Counted from the first letter of the stretch, positions 1 to 13,286 are shown. The stretch: DNA of 64,000 bases from Trichoplusia ni (GCF_003590095.1 NC_039482.1:4605657-4669656), one strand, 5' to 3'. Notes: generated by a model from the letters alone, not told the origin. Translations and numbers: made by a program.

Positions 1-683
1 CTCATTTTCCCTCCCGTGGGGTTGTATTATTTTTATAGCTTAATAAAATTGCGCGGTTGTGGGTATTAGTTTGAAAATATGTTGCGAATTAAAATGACGA
101 CTAATAATTAAATCCGACCGGTTTTTTAAGGATGCAACGCATGTTAAAAATCTTGTAAATCAAAAACTTCTAAACATTACAATTACACATTAAACATACA
201 TTTTCTTAATTATTCCAAGACCGATCGATGCATTATTACAAATTGGAATTTAGAATCATTAAGCCGCAAAATTAGCAAGCGTGATGATCTTACCTCGTTC
301 AGAAGTTCTATGCGTAACCGTATAATTAGTTTTCCATTCCTTTAAGTAAAAGTAACGGCGGTTGCTCTATAAAAAGATAGAAACAAACAACAAGTCATTG
401 CGGTAAGGCCAGAATAGTGATACAAATCAACGCGCAAAGTTCATCTTTAAGAAGTTATTAATGTATTCATGGTCCTTTTCCTTACATAGGTTTCATTCAA
501 ATTGAGACTATACATGTTGCCATAAAAAACTAATCTTCAAACACTTATAATACAATAATCAAAACGTTCTTTAACATTACTGCCGGGAGGAAGTGTTGGC
601 TAGTGACTTGCTTGGCTTGGTTGACAAGTCTTGACCAAAATAAATGACGATGCACCAAGTATGAATGCTTGCCGGATTTCCAG
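1..683. other. Intron or upstream sequence of EPT1, no exon recognised
   Basis: AT-rich sequence before the first recognisable EPT1 exon. The exon at 684 needs a one-base carry-over from an upstream exon, so this stretch is most simply intron. I could not find an exon encoding the N-terminal hundred or so residues of the family here; they should lie upstream of the window. Confidence 0.6.
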
Positions 684-3600
684 ATGGCATCGACGGCAAG
701 CAGGCTCGTCGCATCGGCGTGTCAGGTCCTCTTGGGGAGCTGTTCGACCACGGTCTGGACTCCTACATCGTGTTCCTCATACCTTACACTATTATATCCA
801 TCTACGGCAGAGATCCAGTGTTCTCTGTTTCGTGTTTTAGGTAAAATATACATTATCCGACAAGGCAAGGATTATTTGACCCCTTAGTCAAAGAATCCTG
901 GCTGTTACTTGCTATTTTACTAGTTTTTGTTCTAAAAAAGTATGCCATTTTAACGACTTTTATAAATACGTAAGAGATGCAACGGTTTACTGACGAGTTT
1001 ATTTATCGGGGTTGCCCGAATAGTTTCCGATCCTACTTTAGTCCTAAATTATGAGCTGACACGTTGTCGCGCGAGTCGAACTAATCGGGAAATCCCGATA
1101 AAAACGCGTGGGTAAAGTGAACCTAAAGAAACCTGTGGCAGCTTTTAAGTATAAACTATGAATCATCCTAACGAGAAACTCAAATACATTTAACTTTTAA
1201 TTTTGATCTCAAATGACAAGAATACCTTTTGCACCCTATACGAATTCCCCTTTTCGGATAGACCATAACGCTGTGTTTATTTTTAGAGGTTTTCTAATAG
1301 TGTTAAGTATTGTGATGAACTTCTACGTCAGTCACTGTGAGAAGTACAACACCGGCACCCTGTACCTGCCGTGGAGCTACGATCTTAGTATGTGGGTGAG
1401 TACGTAATGTATGAGAGAATGTAAAGTAAGAAAAAATAACATATTTTAGGTGATATTTTAATCAACCGGGCTAGTTGAAAAACGTCATAAACATACTATT
1501 TATTTTGTTTTTAATCGACTTCAAAAAGAAGGTGGTTCTCAGTTTGAACTCTTTGTATGTATGTATATTTGTCCGCGATTATAAATGACTCCTGTGTAAT
1601 AAGAATTTTGATCTTTGTGTCGCGGCTCCAGACCCAGAACAAGTGTATTCACTCATAAAAAAAGCTTGTCCTATACGGGGATCAAACCAGCGACACGTCG
1701 CGCATTAGGATTTGAGTGGGGACCTCAACCACTCGGTTATCCGTGCAAATATTATCCGAACAATTTATGTGTATATGTCAAAAATTCTTAATCAGAGAAG
1801 GAACTGGCATAGTCGGGACTGGAAACATTTTTAGTTTATTGTTAAATTTAAGAAAAACATTTAAAACTCGTCTTAGGGTCCAAAGCAATACGGTTCACAA
1901 TAATTCCTTTTCAGATATCTTCCATCCTCTTCCTATTAGCTGGACTATACGGCCCGGAGTACTATAAGGTCTACGTATTTGGTGACGTGACCTTCGTGCA
2001 GGCGCTGGAGGTCGTGATCCACGGCATGGGCGTCATCACCTGCTATCCTGTGGCTGTTTATAATGTCTACTTGTAAGTGATGATGATGAAGCTATAGAAA
2101 GTATTTTATATAGGGATGAGTAAGCTGAAACAGGAAGAGAAGACGGGTTACAGGTATCGAAGGATAAAGTCTTCTGGTGAACTAGGTTTTTCTTTTGGAG
2201 TACCCCAATTTAACGTAGCATCTTTAGCCCGCCATAGATCAAGACAATTCAACATGGATCATTAGATAAACGGGTAAAATGTCACCGTATTCTGGAGCTG
2301 GAAAACCGTCTTTTATAATTTGTTCTTTCTTTATTTTCTTTTACATTCAACATAAAAAACTCCCACATTAAGGAATTAAGTAGTTGTATTGAGAGGGATT
2401 TTACAAGCATTCAACTCAAATACACCCAGACAACACGACAAACATTTATGGATCACGTAAATGGAACCCCCGACACGTCGCACTCTGTGGGTTTGGCGTG
2501 GTGACCTCAACCACTCGGCTATCCGTGCAGTCAAGTTTCTCCTAGGTCCTTATTTTCCTATTCCTCATAACCTCATCCGTATTCGCCCTTCTTCGCACTT
2601 CCAATCCTGCCTTTAAACAATAAACTAATTTTTCACCAATACATCCAGGTCCTATCAGAACCGTTCTGGCAAGAGGTACGGTCTCCTGGAGGCAGTCAAG
2701 CCGGTGTGGTCGCTGCTCGTGGTGACTCTCCTTGTCGTCATGTGGGCACTCAAATCGGAGAACAACGTCATTGAGCTATACCCGAGGGCTTTTATATTCA
2801 TGTATGGAGCACTCTTCAGTAATATTGCTGTGAGTATAATTATTTATTTCTAGGTATGTACCTACTGTTGGGGTTCCGTTAAGGGTAAAAATGGAATATT
2901 ATTACTATAGGTTAAACTGACTTTTTGTTCGTACATCTGATCTAGATAAATATAGACATGCTTATTATGTAGTCTGGTTGTATGTCCGTCCATCTGATTT
3001 TAATTTTCACAAATCGTACATTTTTGTTGACACTAATATAAAAAAAAACGAGTTTACGCAATATTTAACGCGTGGTACGTTCATAAATATGACATATTAT
3101 GACTAGTGTTTGCAAATTAGTTTTCCGTCCATTTGTACTGAACCCTCAGCCGCGAAAGTCCGACTAGCACTTGACCGGTTTTTATTACCGGTATCATATT
3201 TTTATAGTAACTAGAATCACAGCCATATAACTTGCAACGATTATTTTTACAAGCCGTCGGAAAATAAATACTTTGCATCTAAATGACCTATTTCAGTATT
3301 TTTTTGTGTAGTTGTATTTTAAAACGTGACACCAAGGAATGCATCCATACTATGAAACAGTCAGCTTTTCTTTTAGATGAGTGAGTCAGTTACTGTAATC
3401 GGAAACTACTATAAATGTCAATGTTAAAATAAATTTGTTGGCTGTCTTACAAAAATAAAACAATAGATAGTATTCTCAGATACAAACTTTTTTGTTGAAA
3501 TTATATGAATTTAGAACTTTTTTTTGAATACACGTAACGATGGTCCATGGTGCATTAGGCCTCCTTAATATGAAATGATTATGTAGTAGTTATAAATTAT

Positions 3601-4945
3601 TAAACCAGTTTAAGGCTTGCCTTACAATTAAAAATCGTACATGGAATAACGTTCTGATTTAAATTGTAAGAAATAATAATTATACGGAATGAAATTATAG
3701 TGTTTTATAGTGATAGCTTTCACGCACTTTTGAGACCTTATTTAATACCTTCAGTTAAGCGAGGTATAGCAAGATAGATGAGTTTATTCTCGGATGAGAC
3801 ATTCTAAAAGCATGAAAATGTCTAAAAACATAGAGGCAGCTATTCGAATATCATTTTACAGGTCCAAGATAGATTCAACTATCAAGACTATTGCCCGCGA
3901 CTTTGTCCACGTGGTTAGAATTTTCCCCGTCTTTTCCACATTTTCCATTGTATCTTCGCTCCTGTTAGTTGCAGCGTGATGTTATATAGCCCATGGCCTT
4001 CCTTGATAAATGGTCTATTCAACACAAAAAGATTTTTTCAAATCGAACCTGTACTTCCTGAGATTAGCTCGTTCAAACAAAAAATCAAACAAACAAACTC
4101 TTCAGCTTTATACATATATTAGTATATAGAGTACAGATTGCAAGAAGTAGAGGAAAATGTCTCTAAAACATCAATTAAAGATCAATTCTCAAGGATTTTT
4201 GTTCTTTGGTCACTACTTTTAGTTTCTTGTAAAATGTAGAGCCAGATTTTCGGTCAGAAATAGCTTTATCACCTGACGTACTCTCATTGCAACTGCTTCG
4301 AGGTCGCTCGTAGCTCTACACTTCAATTTGATCCATAAAGTTTTTGGGTACCTAGGGTAAAACCGAAACCCTAAGATGGGCGTCCGGTGTCTATTCGTCT
4401 CTACGAACAGTTATCATTAGCCTGCATCTCGTAAACTCTTGATAGCTAGATTTTACATATGATGTATTTCAGTTGCCTCTCTGATAACAAATACCACATA
4501 GCAAAAATGTACATACATACATTTAATAAGCAACATTTTTATTCACTAAATTTGTTTTTCTTTAGCATTTTTTACAGAGAGTTTCGAGTTCGATTCGTAC
4601 TTAACAAGTTTTCGTTTCCAGAGCCGCCTCATAATCGCTGAGATGAGCCATATGAAGTGTGAGGTGTTGTCCTGGATGACCTGGCCCCTTCTCTCAGGCT
4701 TTCTGACGTCACTCTACTTGCCGCAGCTAGAGGCCACTATACTACACTTACTCGTGGCCCTCTTCGTGCTCTCCCATGTACATTATGGAGTTTGTGTGGT
4801 AAGCTATCAATTTTTGCTGTGGAAATACAGAAATATGTTTTTTTTTAGTTCGTTTTTAAGGTCTCTCATTTTTTTGTAGGTCCGCCAAATCTGCAATCAC
4901 CTCAAAATCAGATGCTTCATCGTACCCAAAGAAAAAAGAAAGTAA
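684..4945 (+). CDS. EPT1: Ethanolaminephosphotransferase 1 (SELENOI/EPT1 family), 3' part
   Basis: Transfers phosphoethanolamine from CDP-ethanolamine to diacylglycerol (or alkyl-acylglycerol), the last step of the Kennedy pathway, in ER/Golgi membranes. Exons: 684-840, 1287-1395, 1915-2072, 2649-2829, 4622-4798, 4880-4945; all junctions are GT-AG and the reading frame is continuous for 282 residues. The first exon holds the complete CDP-alcohol phosphotransferase signature DX2DGX2ARX8GX3DX3D (DGIDGKQARR...GELFDHGLD). Later exons carry family blocks such as SHCEKYNTGTLYLPW and LSHVHYGVCV, separated by hydrophobic membrane segments. The human protein has about 397 residues, so roughly the first 105 are encoded upstream of the window. 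The C-terminus ends in a basic stretch before the point where vertebrate SELENOI carries selenocysteine. A choline/ethanolamine dual enzyme (CEPT1) is less likely given the EPT1-type blocks. Confidence 0.9.
1002..1102. mobile_element. MITE-like element with imperfect terminal inverted repeats
   Basis: The left end (1002-1024, TTTATCGGGGTTGCCCGAAT...) is the imperfect reverse complement of the right end (about 1079-1102, ...GGGAAATCCCGATAAA), about 24 bases each. The interior contains CCTAAATTATGAGCTG, which recurs as CTTAATTATGAGCTG near 45000. It lies in the first EPT1 intron visible here. No coding capacity. Confidence 0.55.
1612..1747 (-). mobile_element. tRNA-derived SINE, copy 1
   Basis: Read on the - strand, it begins with a tRNA-like A box (in this family GATAGCCGAGTGGTTGAGG) and then a B box (family GGTTCGATCCC; here degenerate), followed by an inverted-repeat segment built on ACAAGC...GCTTGT. 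It shares GCGACACGTCGCGC and CCTCAACCACTCGGTTATCCGTGC (+ strand) with the other copies in this window. It lies in an EPT1 intron. Confidence 0.7.
2405..2532 (-). mobile_element. tRNA-derived SINE, copy 2
   Basis: Same family as the copy at 1612. The + strand shows CGACACGTCGCACTCTG, then GGCGTGGTGACCTC and CCACTCGGCTATCCGTGCAG, the reverse complement of the tRNA-like head. The head is better preserved than the tail. In the EPT1 intron before the exon at 2649. Confidence 0.7.
3888..4130 (-). mobile_element. Lep1-like non-autonomous Helitron, copy 1
   Basis: About 70-80 per cent similar by eye to the better preserved copy at 7282-7541, in the opposite orientation. It starts (+ strand) with CTATTGCCCGCGACTTTG and ends near TATTAGTATATAGA, the complement of the 5' terminus. 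The short open frame across it (3794-3979) is a chance reading through the repeat. In the large EPT1 intron 2830-4621. Confidence 0.7.
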
Positions 4946-4971
4946 TTGCTCAAGAACCCAACTGTACTTGC

Positions 4972-4977
4972 AATAAA
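4972..4977 (+). promoter_or_regulatory. EPT1 poly(A) signal
   Basis: AATAAA 27 bases after the EPT1 stop codon, followed by a T-rich stretch. It implies a very short 3' UTR. Confidence 0.6.
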
Positions 4978-7115
4978 TTTTATACTTTATTAAAAAAAAT
5001 GCGATCAAAAGATAAGAAAGATTATACCAACCTGCCTCCCAATCCATCCTGCTAAAAGAGCACCAGGTACTGAGCTAAATATGACACCGCGACACAATCT
5101 AATTCACAAAATAATACGTAATTCAATACTGAATAGCGAAAAAAATGAGCAATCCGACATCGCTGTGCGAAAAGCTGCGCAACCTCCGCCATACGAGGGA
5201 AAGAGACGACTATACACGCTCGATCGTTTGCGCAGCTCCGTCTTTAAATTATACGTTCTCATAGCCTTGTAGCGCGCTGGGTTACTTAACGAATGTCGGA
5301 GAGCGATCAACACGCTGCAGCATTTTCGACTCTACACAAATTTTGTAGAGTTGATTTTCGGTTGCATTGATCGTTGTATTGCGATGTTTTTCATTCGATA
5401 CGAAATTTAGTAATGGGGGGTGCGCGACATGGACACCGAAGTCAGGGTTTAGAATTTCAGTATAGCTTCGGATAGCCGCGAAGCGCTGCTTTGTTAGATC
5501 TCCAATTGTTTACAGATCCGATTTTTTTTAATACTCCCCGCGACTATTATTGTCTATACGAAATATACGGAGCGGGTTTTAAGAAACCAGATTCTTGGAC
5601 TCACAAAAGCGCACTAACAACGCGACTGTATTGTATTACGAATACAAAAAAAAAACTTGTGACTTGTGAACTTTGAGTGAAGTGAGTGAATATATAAAAA
5701 TACATAAAAATATAACTGTGACATGAACGAAGATATATAAATATATATTAGGTAAGTGCTGTGTTTGGTTCAAAGAAATTAACAGATAATAAAATATTGT
5801 GGTGGTGTGGCAAATTGGCATGTTTTTTTTTTAATAAAAATAAAACAATTACGCATGCTGGATGATTTTTGACTGAGACAAGATAGATAAGGAAAAATAA
5901 AGAAAAACAAATGATTTTACGAAGGAGAAATGTTACAAAATGATGAGGTAAATATTTTCCGGTCATTTTTATTAAAGTCTTAGTTTTTTAATGCGTAGTA
6001 ACATGAATTACGTTCTGGACATGTTATTTAGTAATGTAAAGAGAAGTTAGGTTTGCGATAGAAGAAATGTGATGTTTCTTTGTTAAATAAATAAAGATAG
6101 CATTATAGGCGTGTGTTTTTGAACGGACTAAACGCATTTTTTTTAGGTTGTGGTTATAATCTCAAAGACCGATGGATTTAATTAGTTTAAAATATGTATA
6201 TGATGGAAAATTCTGTGCATATTTTTTGAGTACACTAGTATAGCAGTTTATTCCAATTATATTATAGGATAGAAGTCTTTAAGAGAAAATAAAACTTCGA
6301 GGATTTATCACAGACATAGGCGTATAAAAAATATTGTTAGTCATTCAAGGAGTGATGGATGACATAAGATTTAAAACTCTTGAAAAGTATTTTCATTTAA
6401 TTTAATATGTTTGTTTTTATATATCAGACTTAACTAAACCGATTAATAATATATGTAAGAACAAGCAGCCGACGCAAAAACTTAACCTTAAAAAAGGGTA
6501 AAATACAGTAAATTAAGAATATAACAATTATGAGATAAATTATTATTATAAGAGCTAGTTTCTGTTTTTAGTTAATTTTGAGATTACAGAACACTTCTTA
6601 CAAATGCAGATAAATTAAATTGAATACCTACATTACCATTTTATTAGATTATGTATGAAACGGTAAAGTATATTAAAAATGTAACCGTCTTAACAAGACC
6701 TTTGTGATTTCACGACCACGGTGAAATTGTCTAATTGGAAAAAACACAACAATCGAACAATAATCAGTTACAATTTGATACCTTTCAAATTTAAGATAAA
6801 CTTATTTACATTATCAAAAAAATTATTCCGCGTCATATTAATTGGTCATAAAACAAAAGAAGGAACTAGATTACACGGTCAATATGCGTCGGAACTATCT
6901 TACTTAAAACTTGTAAGTTACCTCGCCTTAAATAGCCCACAGTTGGGCGTAGGCCTCACTTTGTGTATTCTATTCTTCTTATTATTTATTTATTAAACTG
7001 TTTACATTAATATTACCCTTTTTTTTGTTGTCGGATTCTTGCTATTAGCATCCAATCAATTCCTGGCATCTTTTAACATCGTCTAGCTATCTTAGTTACA
7101 TTATCTTTTGCATAA
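4978..7115. other. Intergenic, no gene recognised
   Basis: No ORF resembling a known protein. A less AT-rich patch at about 5070-5480 includes a short perfect-arm hairpin at 5329-5351 (ACTCTACA...TGTAGAGT). The rest is AT-rich. It could belong to the distal 5' region of eya or to the EPT1 downstream flank. Confidence 0.5.
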
Positions 7116-7281
7116 CTAGCTATTGCCCGCGGCTATTACAGCTGCAGAAACATTACTCTCTTTTTTCAAAGTCGGATAAAAGTAGCCTATATGTTAAATC
7201 AATGTGTTACCTTCCTCCATACAAATTTCATTGAAAGCGTGAAGAGATAACAAACGTGCACACAAAACTTTCTCATCTATA
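7116..7281 (-). mobile_element. Helitron fragment abutting another Helitron
   Basis: Starts with CTAGCTATTGCCCGCGGCT (+ strand), the reverse complement of a Helitron 3' end with CTAG, and runs through sequence typical of Lepidopteran repeats (GATAAAAGTAGCCTATATGTT) to the exact point where the element at 7282 begins. The two are head-to-head or nested. Confidence 0.5.
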
Positions 7282-7541
7282 TCTATACTAATATATAAAG
7301 ATGAAGAGTTTGTTTGTTTGAACGCGCTGATGTTTGTTGAATCTCAGGGACTACTGGTTCAATTTGAAAAATGCTTTTTGTGCTGAATAGGCCCTTCATC
7401 GAGGAAGGTTTTAGGCTATAAAACATCACGCTGCGACTAATAGGAGCGAAAATAAAATTTAAAATGTGGAAAAAACAGGGAAGAAATAAATCATAACTTA
7501 TATCTTCTAACCACGTGGACGAAGTCGCGGGCAACAGCTAG
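7282..7541 (+). mobile_element. Lep1-like non-autonomous Helitron, copy 2, complete ends
   Basis: The best preserved copy: a 5' TC terminus (TCTATACTAATATATAAAG), a 3' GC-rich stem region ACGAAGTCGCGGGCAACAG and a terminal CTAG. The flanking bases are A on the left and T on the right, the classical Helitron target. About 260 bases, with no coding capacity for a Rep/helicase. The - strand ORF at 7283-7534 is a chance frame in the repeat. Confidence 0.8.
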
Positions 7542-10215
7542 TTTATAATATTAATGTGATTATAAAATTTACCACTACATATTACCAACTTTTCTAGTTA
7601 GATATACTAAACATAGCTTTATTATCGGTTCACTATATTACTTAGCTTAAAACCAACATAGAACTTATTAAATATCGATATTTGGAATTAGCAACTTATG
7701 ATGCCAAAACTGAATGAATCCGGTATGCATGTTTTCTGAATTTTCAGTGACATTCGATTAAGATTCAGAAATATTAAAAAAAAATACGGCAAGAGAAGTT
7801 TTTTAGCTTGAATTAATCTGATACGTATTAAGAACTTAAATGAATAATGTACTTTAATAAAATTTTGATTATAATAAGATTAAAACTCGACTGAAGCTTA
7901 TAAGTTGCTCTAAGCCCAATACGAAATTCGTTAACGAAAGAACAATAGCTAGGTACCGAAAAATATCAAAACAAATAAAAATAAAAGAATAAAAAATGGC
8001 GAAATTAAAACTAATATTTAACAATAATTGTTTCCCCTTTTATTAAGTCCTTACACAGGCAAACACCACAGCTATTAAATAAAAGATATTTTTATTCTCA
8101 ACAGTATCAACTTCACATAAAGTGCAACCCGAAGGGATTTTTTTTAAACAAAATATTATACGTCGTAAGATCGTAAAAACAAATTGCTGTGTTATTTTAT
8201 TGTTTCATATAGGTGCTCGGAAAACGTTTCTAAATTTTTGTATGTATTCTTTGAACGGTTTAAAACAGTTTTATTTTAATAGCCGTTTATTATTTCTTAC
8301 TTGAAAGTTGAATCTTGTGGCTCTAATTGACTCTTACAAGAATACAGACTTTTCTAATACAGGTTCAATATTAAATAGATTTTATATTAGGCGGCGGGTT
8401 CCGCGAATTAAATTGTCGAGTTGGTTCCACTCGTGACCCCGAGACAGTTAATGATTAAGGATTTGGTTAAGTCCGAAAATATGGTGATCCCGATAAATAC
8501 GTAAAACTACAAATGCGTAAGTAAACAATTATGAAGTTTTTACAAATCTTTCCATAAATTTCAGTAAGCAAAAATACGACTTTATAACCATTTTTCTTTT
8601 CTGATCAATTTGAAACAACGTATAGCTTTAAACGTTACTATAAATAATATTTTGGCGACAGATAAGTCACTAAGCACCTTCATCGAGATTAAAAACATCT
8701 TATGAACTATTGTATCACGTCCCAAATGCTTTAATGATGTTGTCCTCGTCCCTCTCTGCTGTCTCTCCACTTCTTCTGTTTTCCTTCTATCCTCACCATT
8801 TCACAATCATATACCTTACTATGTAGAGATCAATCCAAAGGAAGCGAACGGACAAAATAGAGTTCAAGAACTAGCTAACAAAATGTATAATATCGTTATA
8901 ACGTAAGACAATCAGTAAAAAATTACTTTATTACTCATTTCCTTTCATGTTTTGATTAATATTTAGGGTTGCTACATAAACAAATACACGTATTTGTAAT
9001 ACTAACTATGTATGTTTGGAATTAATTATTGAAGTAAACGAAATTGGAAACACTGCTTCTTTTTGACTGGATAATTTATAAAGATAGGTAGGTAGAGTTT
9101 TTCAGCCCAGAAATTGTCAACGTTAACGACACTATGATTGGCACAGAGTAGTTCATTCTTCGATCAGTTGAAATTGCAATTATTGATAGCACTGAATTGA
9201 TGATATTGCTTCTCAGATGTTATGTAGCTACTCGTAACTTCAGATGACATTTTACTCAGCTGAATCTGATGTAAATTTATCTCTAATTTGAGAAATCTCT
9301 ATCTTTGTTTAGGCTGAATTCTTCCGAACCCTTCCCAAATAATCCGGTAAAATATGTATAAAGTCTGTTCTACTTCTAGGTTTACGAGTACAAACTAACA
9401 ATCTAATCAACAAATATTGAAACAAACTCCTCAACCGTAACAACTCATGTGAACACCAAACCTAGTTAATATTAACTCTTAAAATCGTTAACTGTTTATC
9501 AAATACAAAGGCATGTATTTTGGAAAACTGCCCGTAGTTCGAATAAAAACTAAAGCAAAGCCGATTGATAAACATACAGCCGTGCAGTTTACCTTTGTCA
9601 TTGGGAAATTTGTAGAAAGTGGTAAGACTGGTGTGAATTGGTATTATAAGTATAAATCATTTGGTTATTACTTACAACTATACTTCATGATGTATTTTTT
9701 GCTGATTTATTTCCTCAGAAAACATAACGTGATAATGAGTTATGTTTTAATCCTGACTTCTTCCAAATGACGATTAATATTTTCTCTCCAATAAGGTAAC
9801 ATTAAGAAATGGCATTAGGTCTCAGATGACTGGCAGTTATTCTACAATCATCTATTTCATCTAAAATGTCTATATCTGGCTTATATCTACCAGAATTCTG
9901 TCTGAAGTCTGATTGAGAGAAATTCGGCGTTTCTCTTAAAATTATATGCAGAAAATAGATATATTCTTCTAATCCTCCACAACCGCCATCTATTCGGTAT
10001 ATTGAGCTGTATCTTATTACTTATACTACGTACTAGTATTTGTAACGCGATTAAAGATAAAGACGATTTCGACATGTACATATATGTGCATAAAAATAAG
10101 AGTAAACGAACCAGGGAAGGCCTATGATGGCTGATGATGATGATATGAGATAATATAAATGTAAACAGTCGTGGATGAACTCGTGAACGAGATGAAATTA
10201 ATCTAATGAATAAAA
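7542..10215. other. Intergenic, no gene recognised
   Basis: AT-rich sequence with scattered short ORFs lacking recognisable domains. One partial copy of the TTTATCGGG-type inverted-repeat element is visible at about 8395-8515 (right end GGTGATCCCGATAAATACG). Nothing else could be supported. Confidence 0.5.
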
Positions 10216-10500
10216 AATCTTAGCCTTTTCCCAACTATGTTGAGGTCGGCTTCCAGTCTAACGGGCTGCAGCTAGGTGCCTATCTCACTTCCTCAACCCA
10301 GATACCTGGGCAACACAATACCCCTTAGTCTGCTTTTCAGACTTTCTAGCTTCTGACTATAAATAACGACTGTCAAAGATGTATGAATAACAGCCAATAA
10401 CACACGCAAAATTTGTCGTGACTTCCGAAAGATGGAGGAACTTGTTATAGATGGTCACCCATCCTCGGACAGCTTAGCCTTAAGCCAGATAGATATTTGT
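10216..10500 (+). repeat. Dispersed Lepidopteran repeat with GGTCGGCTTCCAGTCTAA, copy 1
   Basis: Contains CCCAACTATGTTGAGGTC, GGCTTCCAGTCTAACGGG, CTCAACCCAGATACCTGGGC and AACACAATACCCCTTAGT. The same ordered blocks recur at 62405-62650. Non-coding; class not assigned. Confidence 0.65.
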
Positions 10501-13020
10501 AAAAAAAATCAAATAACAAATTTTAGGAAAGTCTCGAAGTGTGTGGTATGATACCTTTTAATAAGTTTTTTATATATTGAGTATTAGTTATAAACAAAGG
10601 GTTGCTAAGTGGCCGCCGATGCGTGCCGGTGGCGGAGGTTCTGCGAATCCTGCAGCTTTGGCTGGCCCAAGTCGGGATTACTTAGCTTAGTCAAGCGTGG
10701 ATTAGGGATGGGAGGTGTCGATATGTGATGTCGATAAATTAGCTGAGAGGTAGTGAATATTGCTCCAAGAATAAATCTATTTAATAGTTTTTGATACTTA
10801 CTTTTCTTCATTCATAATAGTCTTATGTTGCATGTTTATTTGTTATAAGTATAACTACACAAAACTGTTTAAATCCTGAGTTGTATCTATGATGTAGGTA
10901 GCTTATGATTTGTGACATAAAATTATTAAAACCATGTAATAAAACATATAACACTCATATTTCCGCGTATCTTTAGAGTTATAAAAAAGATAAAAATACA
11001 TTTTTTATTTATGTTAATTTTATGGAAACTCATCGTCAAGTCAACAAATAGAATTTTAATAGCCACAAAATAAATCAAATCTTCATGTTTGATATTTTAC
11101 TAAAAAAATAATACACTCCGTTATTAGTTACGCCTATAGTTAAATTACGTATTCATTTCTTAACGACTACCGGTTGACATCAAACTAACTAACATGTAAA
11201 AGAAGCATATTATAAATACATGTTTGATATCTTTTATCAAAAACAGAATTTTATTGCAACAAACAAATATAATTATATAATTCCTACATTCGAAATGTCT
11301 CTTCATGTAATATGCAAGCTACTAATACTAGTAATATTATACTAAAACTAATTCCTCTCACTTACTTTCTTCTAAAATATCGACACATTTTATCGACAAC
11401 CACACACAGATACAACTTGACAACTTCTATCGATACTTTCTGCAACTCAGTACCTCCCAACACTATTGTCCCGTGCCGTAAAAAGAGGACAGTGCACACT
11501 TCATTAATAAAAGGTTAAATATCGTTGAGGACGTCATTTTGGCGAGCACATCCATTGGTGTAGAGTTACTCCTGGCTTAAGAGGACCCACCATCACCATG
11601 TAAAGTAAGACTATAGCCTGGTGGGGAAGGGAGATGCTGCTCTACGAAGTGTATACGCTGTCTCTTTTACTCCACTGAAATGGTAACTTAGGTGTATCAG
11701 AGGCGAGGTGTTATGCTCCAGGACTTAGCTGGTGGTTCTATAAGCATTTATGATGATGAAATCACTTATATTTGAGAGATTGATATTAGAGAAACGAATT
11801 TGCGGCTTTAGGAATAGGTGGTGGTTAATTTGAGTCGGTTTCGTAATTTACATTGGTGGTCGATCTTGAATAAGTTTGTTGCAGACGTACAGTATTTATG
11901 AGTGTGGCTGCTTTTTCTTATTTGTGTTAGTGGTGCTATGGTAAGACTGATCATTATATCACAGGTCTCCTTTATTTTTCTTTGGTTTGAAATTCATATC
12001 CATCAGTTACCATACTGCTTCTAAAAGCCCTTGTTATTTACCATCTAGCTGTTCTGAGTCTGGGTGTCTTTGTGCATGTGATTTGTATGTTTGTAAATCC
12101 CCCCCCTCGTCACAAGGACTAAATTCCTTACTGCGGGAGTCGTAATCAAAGAAAAAATCTGCACTCACCTCAATATCTATTAAACGATAAATCATTTTTG
12201 TTCCTAACTTCGACTATCTGCATTTGTCAGTTGACCTTTCCATCTAAATCCAACCTTTAAAATGCTATCACACATAACCTAACAATTCTAACAACACCCA
12301 TCCTAATAGAATCATCAGAGTTTAACAAAAAGACTTCGCTCGCTATCCAAACATTAGAGGTTTAACCGAAAAGCGATTTAGCAAACAGCGCGGCTCCAAA
12401 CTTTTTTTAAATTCGGAATTCGTGCTCACAACACCCGCATTGTATGCGCGTACGACCCTGGCACTTCCAAGAATGATTTCGTTGAGAGAACGAGACAAAA
12501 ACACAAAAACAACCCAAGCAAGAACGGGACAGGAGATAATAATTTTATTTTTCTTTTGGTTAATCTTCTGGCCACATGTGGCGATTGTTTCTGGACCTTA
12601 CGGTCATTCTTTCTGATGGGCAGGCTCTTTTATTTTTTAAAGATATGGTTACTGAACTTTCTGGGGTGTTATTTTAATTAATATGTTGTGTTCACTGGTT
12701 TATGTTGAGGTTAGATGTGATTTGTCTTTGAATATTCTGATGGTGTGATATGGTATTGTTTATGGGTGATCTTTAGAGTTTTCTTTATACATCGCCTTTT
12801 AAGGCATGTGAGGCAATTAGTAAGGTTGAAAACGCCTCATTTATTTAGTGTATCTGATGATCTTGGCGCCTGATGTGTTTGGCTCTAGATTTAATTTCTG
12901 GGGCAACCATTTTTGTAGCGAAACTTTATGAAATATATTGTGTTGCTGTTTTGGAAATATAAAAAGTGTAAGGAAAGAGGTTTATATGTTTTGCCTATTT
13001 TAAGCAGACATCAAAAATAG
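10501..13020. other. Intergenic, no gene recognised
   Basis: AT-rich sequence. It contains a repeat fragment at about 11575-11740 (GGAGATGCTGCTCTACGAAG) that recurs shorter at 34470-34515 (GAGATGCCGTTCTACGAAG), and one SINE tail at 12051. No gene could be supported. Confidence 0.5.
12051..12131 (+). mobile_element. tRNA-derived SINE, tail fragment (copy 3)
   Basis: TCTGAGTCTGGGTGTCTTTG, then GCATGTGATTTGTATG and a C-run, CGTCACAAGGAC: the non-tRNA 3' part of the SINE family, + orientation. The tRNA-like head is absent. Confidence 0.6.
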
Positions 13021-13286
13021 ATATTTATTTTCGTATTTCAATTTGAGTTCCTTTTTGTTTTATGTTACTTCTTTATTGGATGAGTTTATAGTGTTCCATA
13101 TATGCACGAATCCAATAAGGATGAAATTAATTTATGTGACATTTGATGGATGTGTTTCAATACGTATAAAACTGTGTAGTATACTTCTTACTCTTAAATG
13201 TTGTGCACTTTGTCATGCCAGAGTCAAATGGGTCCAGCCGTTTAGGAGGATTTCAGTGACATACAATCGTAGTAGAATTATATAAC

